From JBGPEQ01 sp035518775 (lineage in GTDB: Bacteria > Pseudomonadota > Alphaproteobacteria > Dongiales > Dongiaceae): 64,000 nt of DNA. Positions 15,893-26,013 of the stretch are shown in pieces. Location: contig DATIXH010000066.1 of NCBI GenBank assembly GCA_035518775.1, forward strand, positions 8,980-72,979. The letters are read 5' to 3'. The notes beneath the pieces were generated by a model. It ran no database searches, had not been told where the DNA came from, and saw only the letters and a program-made list of their open reading frames with translations. The stretch's first letter is position 1; every line of letters begins with the position of its first letter. A program made the translations under genes and the position numbers.

Positions 15893-16525
15893 CTACTGGG
15901 CGCCGCCGCCGGTGCTGTCGGCGGACTGGGCGTTCTTGGCGCGGAGCGCGTCGAGCAGGCCGGCGACGCTGCCGCGGCTCTGGATCACCGAGGCGAACTC
16001 CGAGCGCTGGGTCACCGCCATGCTCACGCCTTCGACGACGATGTCGACGATGGCGAAGCTGTTGCCGGCGGAGCGCAGGTGCCAGTCCACGCGGACGTCT
16101 TCCGCCGACGGCATGTCGATCTTGGTGTGCACCACGGTCGTGCCGCCTTCGACGTTGTTCGAGCCGGTGACGATGAAGCCCTGGCCGTGATACTCGGAGA
16201 AGCGGGCCGAATAGGACTGCACGATGAAGTCCTCGAACAGCTTGCGGAACTCGTCGCGCTGCTCGTCGGTGGCCGTGCGCCAGTAGCGGCCGAGGGTGAA
16301 CTTGGCGATCGCGGGCATGTCGAAATGCTCGTCGAGCAGCGCGCGGAAGCGCGTCTGCCGCTCGGCCTGCGGCACGGCCGGGTCGGTCAGTTCCTTGATG
16401 GCCTTGCTGCCCAGCGACTGCATGAAGGTGGAGGCGGCCGCGTTGTCGTCGGCGCCGGCCGGCGCGGCGACAAAGGCCAGGGTGACAGCGATGAGGAGGA
16501 TACGGATCACACGCATGGTAGTCAT
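15893..16525 (-). CDS. mlaC: MlaC-type phospholipid-binding periplasmic protein
   Basis: 210 residues of the Ttg2D/MlaC family. After a signal peptide (to about 25, APAGADD) come FMQSLGSKAIKELTD, HFDMPAIAKFTLGRYWRTATDEQRDEFRKLF (contiguous in the protein, quoted as HFDMPAIAKFTLGRYWR), and the nuclear-transport-like core DVRVDWHLRSAGNSFAIVDIVVEGVSM, quoted by its ends. MlaC carries phospholipid between the outer-membrane MlaA complex and the inner-membrane MlaFEDB transporter. It overlaps the mlaA stop by 4 bp, so the pair is coupled. The mlaFEDB genes are not in this window. Confidence 0.92.
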   Translation of the reverse strand: MTTMRVIRILLIAVTLAFVAAPAGADDNAAASTFMQSLGSKAIKELTDPAVPQAERQTRFRALLDEHFDMPAIAKFTLGRYWRTATDEQRDEFRKLFEDFIVQSYSARFSEYHGQGFIVTGSNNVEGGTTVVHTKIDMPSAEDVRVDWHLRSAGNSFAIVDIVVEGVSMAVTQRSEFASVIQSRGSVAGLLDALRAKNAQSADSTGGGAQ

Positions 16526-17499
16526 GGCTCGAGTGTCGCCGGGTTCGTTCCCGGGGCCTCCTTTATGATGAAGAACGGTAAAGCCTTCGCTAACGGGTCC
16601 CGGCGGGGCACCAGCGGCGTGGCGACGGCCGGGATCTGGGCGACCGGCACCAAGATCAAGGGCTTAGCGCTCTGGCTGTCGCCGGTGAGACCGGGACCGG
16701 CGCCGCCCTCCGGGGTCTTGCCGTTGTTGATCTCGTCGTTCCGGTGCTGGCGGTAGAGGCTGCGAATCGTCGCGTAATAGTCGAGCGATCCCTTGCGGAT
16801 CTCGTCCAGCGTCTTGAGGTTGCGCGCGCGCGTATCCATACCATCCGCCACGGCGGCCATGAGGCCGATGTTATCCACGCCGCCGAAGATGCCTATGTAT
16901 GTAAGCGGGTCGAACGCCATGTCCACCACCCGGCCGATGGCATCGCGCGGATTTGATGGGCCGAGCAGCGGTAACATCAGGTAAGGACCCTCGCCGACGC
17001 CGTGGACGGCCAGGGTCTGACCAAAATCCTCGTCGTGATATTCGAGGCCCATGCGGGACGCGACGTCGAACAGGCCGCCGAGGCCCATGGTGGAGTTAAC
17101 CAAGAAGCGGCTGATGGTGACGCCGGCGCGGTCGGTTTCGCCCTGGAACAGATCGTTGGCCAGCACCACGGGCGAGTGCACGTTGCGCAGCACGTTGCGC
17201 ACGCCGTCCTGCGCGAAATTCGGCAAGGCCACGTAGTACCAGCCGGCCAGCGGCTTGAAGAGCAGCTCGTCGGCGGCGTAGTTGAGCTCGAAGAAATAGC
17301 GGTTCATCGGCTCGAGCGGGTCGTTCGCCTCCTTGTAGGCCTCGAGCGCGTCCGGATCGCTGGCCGGCGGCGGCGTCGCGCAGCCGGCGAGCAGGACGAG
17401 GCCCATCAGGCCGGCGGCCCAGGCCGCCACGCGATGGATACGCGCGAGGCCGCCGCGAGGTTGCAGGGCGGCCTTCCGCAGAGCCGGCGAATGAAGCAC
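16522..17499 (-). CDS. mlaA: MlaA (VacJ) outer-membrane lipoprotein
   Basis: 325 residues from GTG 17499, chosen because AGGGGA lies about 6 nt upstream. The lipobox LLAGC puts the lipidated cysteine at 40. The MlaA domain is clear: NDPLEPMNRYFFELNYAADE, LPNFAQDGVRNVLRNVHSP, TISRFLVNSTMGLGGLFDVAS, DEDFGQTLAVHGVGEGPYLMLPLLGPSNPRD (read as consecutive pieces), and LDYYATIRSLYRQHRNDEI. MlaA removes mislocalised phospholipids from the outer leaflet of the outer membrane. A C-terminal tail of about 60 residues rich in Pro/Ala/Gly extends beyond the usual domain. First gene of mlaA-mlaC. Confidence 0.94.
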   Translation of the reverse strand: MLHSPALRKAALQPRGGLARIHRVAAWAAGLMGLVLLAGCATPPPASDPDALEAYKEANDPLEPMNRYFFELNYAADELLFKPLAGWYYVALPNFAQDGVRNVLRNVHSPVVLANDLFQGETDRAGVTISRFLVNSTMGLGGLFDVASRMGLEYHDEDFGQTLAVHGVGEGPYLMLPLLGPSNPRDAIGRVVDMAFDPLTYIGIFGGVDNIGLMAAVADGMDTRARNLKTLDEIRKGSLDYYATIRSLYRQHRNDEINNGKTPEGGAGPGLTGDSQSAKPLILVPVAQIPAVATPLVPRRDPLAKALPFFIIKEAPGTNPATLEP

Positions 17500-17730
17500 G
17501 CGTTGTCCCCTCGTAGTGTCGCAAACCCGGCGCTCCTCCCGCGACCGCGACGCCGAGCTGCTTGATCAGCAGATTAACTAAGCTTGCAAAAACTGCTTAA
17601 CGCTTGATTACCCAAGTTTCCCGGCGGCGCGACTTTTCCCCTCGCCGTTAACGTCCCTTAACACAGCGACCGGAATAACGCGAGTCGGGGCGGGTGGCAA
17701 ACATCGGGCGCGGCGGCGCGCCGCATGCCG

Positions 17731-18701
<971 letters not shown>

Positions 18702-18705
<4 letters not shown>

Positions 18706-19712
18706 TGCGCGGCCGCGCCCTTGAGCGGGCCGGGATGGCCGACCGGCTGGCCGTCGCTGAGCGGGTAGTGGCAGCGGGCAACCCAGCCGTCGCGGCCGGC
18801 GAGCGCCGGCCGCTCGGACCGGCAGCGCTCGGTGGCGAAGCCGCAGCGCGGATTGAACACGCAGCCGGCGGGGCGGTCGGCGATGCCAGGCACGACGCCC
18901 TCGATCGTCTTCAGCCGGTGCTTGCCCGTGCTGCGTTCCGGCAGGGCCTCGAGCAGGGCCGAGGTATAGGGGTGGCGCGGCTGCACGAACAGCCGATCGG
19001 CCGGCTGGCCCTCGACCTGCTGGCTCGCATACATGACCATGATGCGCTGGGCGGTCTCCGCGACCACGCCCATGTCGTGGGTGATCAGCACGAGCGCCAT
19101 GCCGCGGTCGCGCTGCAGCGCCACCAGGAGATCGAGGATCTGCGCCTGGATCGTGACGTCGAGGGCGGTGGTCGGCTCGTCGGCGATCAGCAGGCGCGGG
19201 TTGCAGGCGATGGCCATGGCGATCATGACGCGCTGGTTCATGCCGCCGGACATCTGGTGCGGAAAGGCGGAGAGCCGGGTCTCCGGCGCGGGGATGCCGA
19301 CTTGGTCGAGCAGCTCGATCGTGCGCCGCCGCCGCTCCGCGCGCGTCCCGCCCTCATGCACCTTCAGCGTCTCCATGATCTGGAAGCCGACGGTGAAGCA
19401 GGGATTGAGGCTGGTCATCGGCTCCTGGAAGATCATGGCGATGTCCTTGCCGATGATCTTCCGCCGGGCGCGCGCCGAGAGGCCGAGCAGATCGATGCCC
19501 GCGAACACCAGCCGGTCGGCCGTGACGCGGCCGGGCCAGGCGATGAGGCCCATGACGGCGAGCATGCTGACGCTTTTGCCCGAGCCGGATTCGCCGACGA
19601 TGCCGACGATCTCGCCGGCATCGAGGGTGATGTCGACGCCCTCGACCGCGCGGAACGGGCCGCGATGGGTCTGGAACTCGACCGAGAGATTGCTGATCTC
19701 GAGCAACGCCAT
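18702..19712 (-). CDS. dppD: Dipeptide ABC transporter ATP-binding protein DppD
   Basis: 336 residues from ATG 19712; the frame runs further upstream into dppC but that part is a shadow. Walker A GESGSGKSV, Q-loop MIFQEPMTSLNPCF, signature MSGGMNQRVMIAMA, Walker B RLLIADEPTTALD, switch LITHDMGVVAE. C-terminal CVFNPRCGFATERC carries the Opp/Dpp cysteine motif. It starts 8 bp after the dppC stop. It pairs with DppF to drive peptide import through DppBC. Confidence 0.95.
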
Positions 19713-19720
19713 GGCCGTTC

Positions 19721-20626
19721 TCAGCGCTTCAGCTTGGGATCGAGCGCGTCGCGCAGCCCGTCGCCCAGCAGGTTGAAGGCGAGCACGGTGATCAGGATGG
19801 CGACGCCGGGGAATGTCACCGCCCAATAGGCGCGCTCGATGTACTGCCGCGAATCCGCCAGCATCGTGCCCCATTCGGGCGTCGGAGGCTGGGCGCCGAG
19901 GCCGAGGAACCCGAGCGCCGCCGCGTCGAGCACCGCCGAGGAGATGCCGAGCGTCGACTGCACGATCAGGGGCGCCAGGCAGTTCGGCAGGACAGTCTTG
20001 AACATCAGCCGGAAGGTGCCGGCGCCGGCGACGCGGGACGCCACGACATAGTCCTTGGTCAGCTCGTTCAGGACCGCGGCCCGGGTGAGGCGGGCGTAGT
20101 GCGGGATGTTGGTGATGGCGACCGCGATCATGGCGTTGCGCAGGCCCGGCCCGAGCAGCACCACGATGACGATCGCGAGCAGCAGGCTCGGCAGCGCGAG
20201 GACGATGTCCATCAGGCGCATGATCAGGGTATCGACCGCACCGCGATAGAAGCCCGAGAGCAGGCCGAGCAGCACGCCGACGGTCAGCGACAACGTCACG
20301 ACGATGCAACCGATCAGCAGCGAAAGCTGCGACCCGTAGATGATCCGCGACAGGATGCAGCGGCCGATCGAATCGGTGCCGAGCGGAAACTGCCAGACGC
20401 CGCCGTCGTCCCAAGCGGGCGGCAGTAGCGCGCGGTCCACGTCCTGGGCCGTGGGATCGTTCGGCGCGATCAGCGGCGCGATGATTGCACAGAGGACCAG
20501 CAGCAGGATGATGGTCAGCGCCGCCATCGCCCCACGGTTGGAGCGGAGCGACAGCCAGATCTCACGCCGCGGCGTCAGCACGGGTCCGGCGGCGACAGCC
20601 CCGGCAGTGGCGGTTGCGTTCGTCAT
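19721..20626 (-). CDS. dppC: Dipeptide ABC transporter permease DppC
   Basis: 301 residues. An Ala/Thr-rich N-terminus precedes a first membrane helix (AALTIILLLVLCAIIAPLIA), the OppC_N region with LGTDSIGRCILSRIIYGSQLSL, and the permease core with five more helices. The EAA-type loop is GLGAQPPTPEWGTMLADSRQ preceded by GFLGLG. It begins with a 4-bp overlap on the dppB stop (20623-20626). It forms the inner-membrane channel with DppB. Confidence 0.95.
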   Translation of the reverse strand: MTNATATAGAVAAGPVLTPRREIWLSLRSNRGAMAALTIILLLVLCAIIAPLIAPNDPTAQDVDRALLPPAWDDGGVWQFPLGTDSIGRCILSRIIYGSQLSLLIGCIVVTLSLTVGVLLGLLSGFYRGAVDTLIMRLMDIVLALPSLLLAIVIVVLLGPGLRNAMIAVAITNIPHYARLTRAAVLNELTKDYVVASRVAGAGTFRLMFKTVLPNCLAPLIVQSTLGISSAVLDAAALGFLGLGAQPPTPEWGTMLADSRQYIERAYWAVTFPGVAILITVLAFNLLGDGLRDALDPKLKR

Positions 20627-21633
20627 CGGCGCCCCCGGATCCGTGGGTTCAGCAGGCCGTAGACCAGGTCGACCGAGAGGTTGACCAGGATCACGAAGCT
20701 CGCGATCAGCAGCACGCCGCCCTGCACCGAGGGATAGTCGCGCTGATAGATCGAGGTTACCAGCCAGGAACCGACGCCCGGCCAGGAGAAGATGTTCTCG
20801 GTAAGGATGGCGCCCGCCATGAGCGTCCCGACCTGCAGGCCGATCACGGTGACGACGGGTATGAGCGCGTTGCGCAGCGCGTGGACGCCGACCACGCGGA
20901 AGTGGCTCAGCCCCTTGGCGCGCGCGGTCCGCACATAGTCCTCGCCGAGCACCTCGAGCATCGCCGAGCGGGTCATCCGCGCGATCACCGCGAGCGGGAT
21001 GGTGCCGAGCACGATCGACGGCAGGATGAGATGGCTGACCGCGGAGGCGAAGGCACCCTCCTGGTCGGAGACCAGCGAGTCGTAGAGCATGAACCCGGTC
21101 GCGTCGTCGAAGTAGTAGTCGAGATCGATGCGGCCGGAGACCGGCGTCCAGCCGAGAAAGATCGAGAACAGCAGGATCAGCAGCAGGCCCCACCAGAAGA
21201 TCGGCATCGAATAGCCGGTGAGCGCGGCGCCCATCAGCGCATGATCGTAGACCGAGCCGCGCTTCTCGGCCGCGAACACGCCCGCCGGAATGGCGAAGAC
21301 GACGGCGAACACCATGGCGCATGAGGCGAGCTCCAGGGTCGCTGGAAACAGCGTGAAGAAATCGACCAGCACCGGGTTCTTGGTCACGATCGATTTTCCA
21401 AGATCGCCCTGCAGGACGTGCCAGATGTAGTCGAAGAACTGAACGTAGAGCGGCCGATCGAGGCCGAGCTGGTGCAGCAGCGCGGCATATCGGACCGGAT
21501 CGATCACATGCTCGCCCAGCATCAGCTGAACGGGATCGCCGGGGATGACGTGTATGAGCGTGAAGGTGAGCAGGGCCGCGCCCAGGAAGGTCGGGATGAT
21601 CAGCAGCAGGCGCTGGAGAGCGAAGCGCAGCAT
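20623..21633 (-). CDS. dppB: Dipeptide ABC transporter permease DppB
   Basis: 336 residues with six membrane helices. The N-terminus LRFALQRLLLIIPTFLGAAL and VIPGDPVQLMLGE are typical of DppB/OppB; the EAA loop is EDYVRTARAKGLSHFRVVGVHALRNALIPV, quoted by its parts EDYVRTARAKGL and HALRNALIPV. A loop with acidic and aromatic residues (DLDYYFDDATGFMLYD) sits in the periplasmic segment. It follows dppA after a 79-bp gap containing a hairpin. Confidence 0.95.
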   Translation of the reverse strand: MLRFALQRLLLIIPTFLGAALLTFTLIHVIPGDPVQLMLGEHVIDPVRYAALLHQLGLDRPLYVQFFDYIWHVLQGDLGKSIVTKNPVLVDFFTLFPATLELASCAMVFAVVFAIPAGVFAAEKRGSVYDHALMGAALTGYSMPIFWWGLLLILLFSIFLGWTPVSGRIDLDYYFDDATGFMLYDSLVSDQEGAFASAVSHLILPSIVLGTIPLAVIARMTRSAMLEVLGEDYVRTARAKGLSHFRVVGVHALRNALIPVVTVIGLQVGTLMAGAILTENIFSWPGVGSWLVTSIYQRDYPSVQGGVLLIASFVILVNLSVDLVYGLLNPRIRGRR

Positions 21634-21659
21634 GGGGACGCGCCCGTCCTAAAACGCGC

Positions 21660-21690
21660 GCACCGGCGAAGGCAAGGCCTCCGCCGGTGC
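21660..21690 (-). terminator. Attenuator-like hairpin between dppA and dppB
   Basis: GCACCGGCG (21660-21668) pairs perfectly with CGCCGGTGC (21682-21690). In the transcribed direction the hairpin is followed by GCGCGTTTTAG, a short T run. Such leaky hairpins after a binding-protein gene commonly keep its expression above that of the permease genes. Function inferred. Confidence 0.5.
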
Positions 21691-21712
21691 AAACGCTCAC
21701 ATCATTGGGGCG

Positions 21713-23308
21713 TTACTTCTTCGAGACGCCCTCGAAGTTGTGGAAGCCGAGGGGATCCATGACGTAACCCTCGACATTCTTGTTCATCGCCATGTAGACG
21801 ACCGAGTGGACGATCGGCACGACCGCCGCTTCGTCGTGGATCAGCTGCTGCGCCTTTTCGTACAGCTCGGTGCGCTTCGCGACGTCGGCGGTCTCTTTCG
21901 CCTCTTTCAGCAGGGCGTCGTAGTCGTTATTGCACCACTTCTCGTTGTTCTGGCCGGGCGCTTGGCCGGTGCCGCCGCAGCCATGCAGATAGAGGAAGTT
22001 GTCGGGATCGCCGATATCGCCGGTCCAGCCGATCTGCGCCATCGGCGCCTCGCCGGCGTGCAGCCGCTTCAGGTACTCGCCCCAGTCGAAAGTCACGAGG
22101 TTGGCCTTGATGCCGACCTTGGCGAGATCGGCCTGCATCAGTTCGCCCATCTTCTTGCCGTCGAGGTTGTAGGGGCGCGACACCGGCTGGTACCAGAGAT
22201 CGACCGCGAGGTCCTTCACGCCGGCGCCTTCCAGCATCGATTTCGCCTTGTCCGGATCGTAGGCATAGGCCTCGACCTTGTCGTTGTAGCCCCAGATCGT
22301 CGGCGGCATCGGATTCTTCGCGGCCACCGCACCACCCATGTACTCGGCCTTGATGATCGCGTCCTTGTTGATCGCCATGTTGATCGCCTGGCGCACGACC
22401 TTGTTGTCGAACGGCTTCATCGTGGCGTTCATGGTGAGGTAGGCGATGTTGAGGCCCTTCTGCTCCTCGACCCTGAGCTTCGGATCGGCCTTCAGCGCCT
22501 CGATATCGGCGGCGGCGGGATACGGAATGATGTCGCATTCGCCTTTGACGAGCTTCGCCTTGCGGACCGCCGGATCCTTGGTGATCGCGAAGACGAGGTC
22601 GGTGAGCTTCTGCTTGCCGCGCCAGTAGTCGGGGTTGGCCTTGTAGCGAATCACCGCGTCCTTCTGGTAGTCGACGAACACGAAGGGGCCGGTGCCGACC
22701 GGAATCTGATCGATCTGCTCCTTCTTTCCGGCCTTCTCGAGGTGGTCGGCGTATTCCTTGGAAAGGATCGAAGCCCATTCCATCGCGACTTCCGAGATGA
22801 ACGGCGCTTCCGGATGGGTCAGCGTCACCTTCACCGTCATGTCGTCGACCTTCTCGACGCTCTTGATGGTGTTGGGCATGTCCATGCCTTCGAAGTACGC
22901 GTAGGAGCCGCCGTTCACGTCGTGGTACGGGTTGCTCTTGTCGAGCATCCGGTTGAAGCTGAACACGACGTCGTCGGCATTCAGCGTGCGCGTCGGCTTG
23001 AAGACCTTCGTGTTCTGGAACTTCACGCCCGACCGCAGATGGAACGTATAGGTGAGTCCGTCGTCGGAGATGTCCCACTTCTCTGCCAGGCTCGGCATGG
23101 GATCGGTGGTGCCGAACTTGATCTCGACCAGCCGATTGAACACCGGCCGCACGACGTCCAGGGTCGTGCCCGAGTCATACAGCTGCGGACCGAACCCTTC
23201 CGGGCTGCCCTCCGAGCAATAAACGAGCGTGCTCTTCGCCTCGGCCGCAAAGCTCAGGCAGAGAGCGACAGCCGAAACGGCCATTGCTCCCAGAATATGT
23301 CGTTTCAT
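21713..23308 (-). CDS. dppA: Periplasmic dipeptide-binding protein DppA
   Basis: 531 residues from ATG 23308, with GGAGG 7 nt upstream; the frame starting at 23494 has no RBS. A signal peptide (AVSAVALCLSFAAEA) precedes the SBP_bac_5 fold. The mature start KSTLVYCSEGSPEGFGPQLY and DSGTTLDVVRPVFNRLVE closely follow E. coli DppA. Later landmarks are TLNADDVVFSFNRM, IPVGTGPFVFVDYQKDAVIRY (in pieces), and GWTGDIGDPDNFLYLHGCGG. It captures dipeptides, possibly also heme or delta-aminolevulinate as in enterobacteria. First gene of dppABCDF. Confidence 0.95.
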   Translation of the reverse strand: MKRHILGAMAVSAVALCLSFAAEAKSTLVYCSEGSPEGFGPQLYDSGTTLDVVRPVFNRLVEIKFGTTDPMPSLAEKWDISDDGLTYTFHLRSGVKFQNTKVFKPTRTLNADDVVFSFNRMLDKSNPYHDVNGGSYAYFEGMDMPNTIKSVEKVDDMTVKVTLTHPEAPFISEVAMEWASILSKEYADHLEKAGKKEQIDQIPVGTGPFVFVDYQKDAVIRYKANPDYWRGKQKLTDLVFAITKDPAVRKAKLVKGECDIIPYPAAADIEALKADPKLRVEEQKGLNIAYLTMNATMKPFDNKVVRQAINMAINKDAIIKAEYMGGAVAAKNPMPPTIWGYNDKVEAYAYDPDKAKSMLEGAGVKDLAVDLWYQPVSRPYNLDGKKMGELMQADLAKVGIKANLVTFDWGEYLKRLHAGEAPMAQIGWTGDIGDPDNFLYLHGCGGTGQAPGQNNEKWCNNDYDALLKEAKETADVAKRTELYEKAQQLIHDEAAVVPIVHSVVYMAMNKNVEGYVMDPLGFHNFEGVSKK

Positions 23309-23382
23309 TTGGATGCCTCCGAAGATTCTCTTTTGTCGGCGGCCGATCAGGCACTTGAGGCCCGCCCACCGCCACTGGCGCG

Positions 23383-23412
23383 ACCCTAGGCCCGGCTGCC
23401 AAATGCTGTCAA
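23383..23412 (-). promoter_or_regulatory. Candidate dppA promoter
   Basis: On the reverse strand TTGACA (23412-23407) is followed after 18 bp by TAGGGT (23388-23383). The -35 box is perfect and the -10 weak. The leader to the dppA ATG would be about 70 nt. Confidence 0.4.
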
Positions 23413-23512
23413 TGGCGGTGTTTTTTGCGGACGCTGCAAAGCGCCGCGGCGCGGGGTTGCGCGGCTCTGACGGCCGGCTATGGTGCGGCAACAATCCTGC
23501 AGGGCGCTGGCG

Positions 23513-24022
23513 ATGGACAGGCTGGATCTTTCAAGAATCCGCGCTCCCTTCGAAACGGATCGCGTGAGCGTGCGGCCGCAGTGGATCGACTACAACGGCC
23601 ACATGAATGTTGCCTATTACATCAAGGCGTTCGACCTGGCTTTTGACGAACTCTACTTGGTCATGGGGGTCGACGGGGAGGCCGTCCGGCAAACCGGGAT
23701 ATCGACCTTCACCGCCGAGATGCACATCACCTATCAGCGCGAAGTACGCGAGGGTGACCGGCTCCGCATCACCACCCAGCTGGTGGATTTCGACGCCAAG
23801 CGCATGCACTTCATCCAGTGCATGTACCATGCCGGGCAGGGCTTCCTGGCGGCCACCGACGAGTGGCTGATCATGTGCGTCGATCTCCGCCAGCGGAAGG
23901 CCGTCGCCTTCCCGGAGCCGCTGCGTGAGTTCCTGGCCGCGACCAAGCGCGCGCACGCCGCCCTGCCGCTCCCGCCCGAGGCCGGGAGGCGCATCAACCT
24001 GGCGAACGCGCGGCCGCGCTGA
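23513..24022 (+). CDS. Hotdog-fold thioesterase family protein
   Basis: 169 residues from ATG 23513; an in-frame start at 23480 would overlap the dppA promoter region. The 4HBT-type fold is shown by VRPQWIDYNGHMNVAYYIKAFD (read as adjoining pieces IDYNGHMN and VAYYIKAFD), with the Asp-Tyr-Asn-Gly-His-Met-Asn active-site region, and by TFTAEMHITYQREVREGD. It resembles carnitine-metabolism or acyl-CoA thioesterases. Divergent from dppA, convergent with the VWA gene (13 bp between stops). Substrate chain length cannot be inferred. Confidence 0.85.
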   Translation: MDRLDLSRIRAPFETDRVSVRPQWIDYNGHMNVAYYIKAFDLAFDELYLVMGVDGEAVRQTGISTFTAEMHITYQREVREGDRLRITTQLVDFDAKRMHFIQCMYHAGQGFLAATDEWLIMCVDLRQRKAVAFPEPLREFLAATKRAHAALPLPPEAGRRINLANARPR

Positions 24023-24035
24023 GGCGTGCGGCGCC

Positions 24036-25745
24036 CTACTGCAGCGCGGCTTGCGCCCGCGCTCCCTCGGCGATGCGTACCAGCTGCACGAACTCCGCCC
24101 GGTAGCCGTACTCGTCCGTGCCGCGCGCCGTCTGGGCGAGGGCGAGCACGTCGTCGTAGCGATACTGACTGAGGTAGGGATCGCCGCGCAGCAGTTCGCC
24201 GAAGGCGGCGACAGCGACGGCAAAGCGGGCCTCCGCTGGGGCGCGATCGATGCCGGCATACTCGTCGGACCGGGTCACGGGCCGTTCGATCAGGCGACTC
24301 GCCTGCTCGCCCGGCAGCTTGTAGCGCAGCCGTAGGAACGCATACTCGCTGCCGCGGTCGGCCGCGGCCGGAGCGGTCTGCGTGCCATAGCGCAAGGGAT
24401 CGTCGAGGCGCGCCGGACTGCCGACCGGCGTGATCTCGTAGAGCGCGGTCACCTCGTGGCCGCTGCCGATCTCGCCGGCGTCGACCTGATCGTTGTTGAA
24501 GTCCTCGCGCCGGAGAGCGCGCGTCTCGTAGCCGATGAGGCGGTATTCGGCGACCACGGCCGGGTTGAACTCGACCTGGATCTTCACGTCGTTGGCGATC
24601 GGGAAGAGCGTGGAGGAGGCCTCGTCGATCAGCACCTTGTGGCCCTCCATCAGGCTGTCGATATAGGCGGCGTTGCCGTTGCCGCTCTGTGCGAGCTTCT
24701 GCCAGAGCAGATCGTTGATGTTGCCGGTGCCGAAGCCGAGCACCGAGAGATAGATGCCGGTCTCGCGCTTGCGGGCGACGAAATCCTCGAGTGCCTGGGG
24801 ATCGATGATGCCGACGTTGAAGTCGCCGTCGGTGGCCAAGATGACGCGATTGACGGCGGCCTTGTCGAAATTGCGCTCGGCCAGTTCATAGGCTTGGCGG
24901 ATGCCCTCGCCGCCGGCGGTCGAGCCGCCGGCCTCGAGGCCGTCGATGGCAGCGAGAATGCGGGCTTGGTTGCTGGCCGGCGTCGGCTCCAGCACCGTGC
25001 CGACGTTGCCGGCATAGACGACGATGGCGACGCGGTCGCGTTCGTCGAGATGGCGCACGAAGTCGCTCACGGTCTGCTTCACCAGCGGCAGCTTGTCCGG
25101 GCTCTGCATGGAGCCGGAGACGTCGATCAGAAAGACAAGGTTGGCGCGCGGCCGCTCGGTGCGCGCCATGTCGTAGCCCTTGATGCCGATATGCAGCAGC
25201 TTCGTGCCGGGGTTCCAGGGCGTGGGCATGACCGCGACCGACGCGGCGAAGGGCGCCGTGCGCTCCTTCGGCAGGTCGTAGGCGTAGTCGAAATAGTTCA
25301 CCATCTCCTCGATGCGCACCGTATCGCGTGGCGGCAGCGTGCCCTCATGCAGGAAGCGCCGCACGTTGCTGTAAGAGGCGCTGTCGACGTCGATGGAAAA
25401 GGTCGAGACCGGCTCCTCGGCCGCGATCTTCACCGGATTGGGAGCGACGTCCTGGTAGCGCTCGTTGTTGACGGGCGGCTGGGTCCACGTTCCGCCACCC
25501 CCGATCACGAGGTTCTGTCCCGCCAAGGCCCCGGCGGCGCCCTGCGCGATCGACTTCTGCTGCTTGGTGTCGACGGTTGGATGCGCCTCGGCGGCTTGGG
25601 GCACGCTGATCGGCGGCCCCATCGCAACAGTGCCGGTCGAGCTCGCGGGCGCATAGGCTCGGCCGCAGGCCGCAAGGGCGAGCAGGGCGGCGGCGCACAA
25701 CGCAGGGCCGCAGGGCTTGCGGTGATTCGATCGGATCGTTGTCAT
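24036..25745 (-). CDS. YfbK-like VWA domain lipoprotein
   Basis: 569 residues. A lipobox (LLALAAC, Cys27) follows the signal peptide. A low-complexity segment (30-100) leads to the YfbK N-terminal domain (EEPVSTFSIDVDSASYSNVRRFL, about 110-132), then the von Willebrand A domain with MIDAS motif DVSGSM (Asp208, Ser210, Ser212) and TDGDFNVG. The C-terminal DUF3520-type region includes SEYAFLRLRYKLPGE. Proteins of this type are outer-membrane or periplasmic metal-dependent adhesion or scaffold proteins; partners are unknown. It stands alone, with a REPIN-like element upstream. Confidence 0.9.
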   Translation of the reverse strand: MTTIRSNHRKPCGPALCAAALLALAACGRAYAPASSTGTVAMGPPISVPQAAEAHPTVDTKQQKSIAQGAAGALAGQNLVIGGGGTWTQPPVNNERYQDVAPNPVKIAAEEPVSTFSIDVDSASYSNVRRFLHEGTLPPRDTVRIEEMVNYFDYAYDLPKERTAPFAASVAVMPTPWNPGTKLLHIGIKGYDMARTERPRANLVFLIDVSGSMQSPDKLPLVKQTVSDFVRHLDERDRVAIVVYAGNVGTVLEPTPASNQARILAAIDGLEAGGSTAGGEGIRQAYELAERNFDKAAVNRVILATDGDFNVGIIDPQALEDFVARKRETGIYLSVLGFGTGNINDLLWQKLAQSGNGNAAYIDSLMEGHKVLIDEASSTLFPIANDVKIQVEFNPAVVAEYRLIGYETRALRREDFNNDQVDAGEIGSGHEVTALYEITPVGSPARLDDPLRYGTQTAPAAADRGSEYAFLRLRYKLPGEQASRLIERPVTRSDEYAGIDRAPAEARFAVAVAAFGELLRGDPYLSQYRYDDVLALAQTARGTDEYGYRAEFVQLVRIAEGARAQAALQ

Positions 25746-25906
25746 GGCAGTGGTTCCCCTCGAGAGGCGGTGACGGCCGCGTCCGGTCGACCCACTGCGC
25801 GCGGCGCGGCAGGCTGGGTTGCTATCGCCGCAATGTGGAGCGATATTGGTGGGACTGTGGCGAAGTGGGGGCGTCTCGCGCGGCCGTGAGGTTCAGGCGG
25901 TATCGT

Positions 25907-25996
25907 TATAGGGGCGGCCCCACGTCGCCGCCCGCTCAGCGCGCATCTGGATGGATAGGCGCTGAACAACGGCGACCACATGGGGTCGCCCCTACA
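25907..25996. repeat. REPIN-like element, divergent variant D
   Basis: Left arm 25907-25932 and right arm 25971-25996 match in 21 of 26 positions as inverted repeats, 38 bp apart. The right arm, read inward, starts GTAG and folds as GGCGACC, loop, GGTCGCC. Same architecture as copies A-C but with different internal sequence. It lies beyond the 3' end of the M14 gene and upstream of the VWA gene. Confidence 0.7.
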
Positions 25997-26013
25997 AGGT
26001 CCATGCGGCGCGC

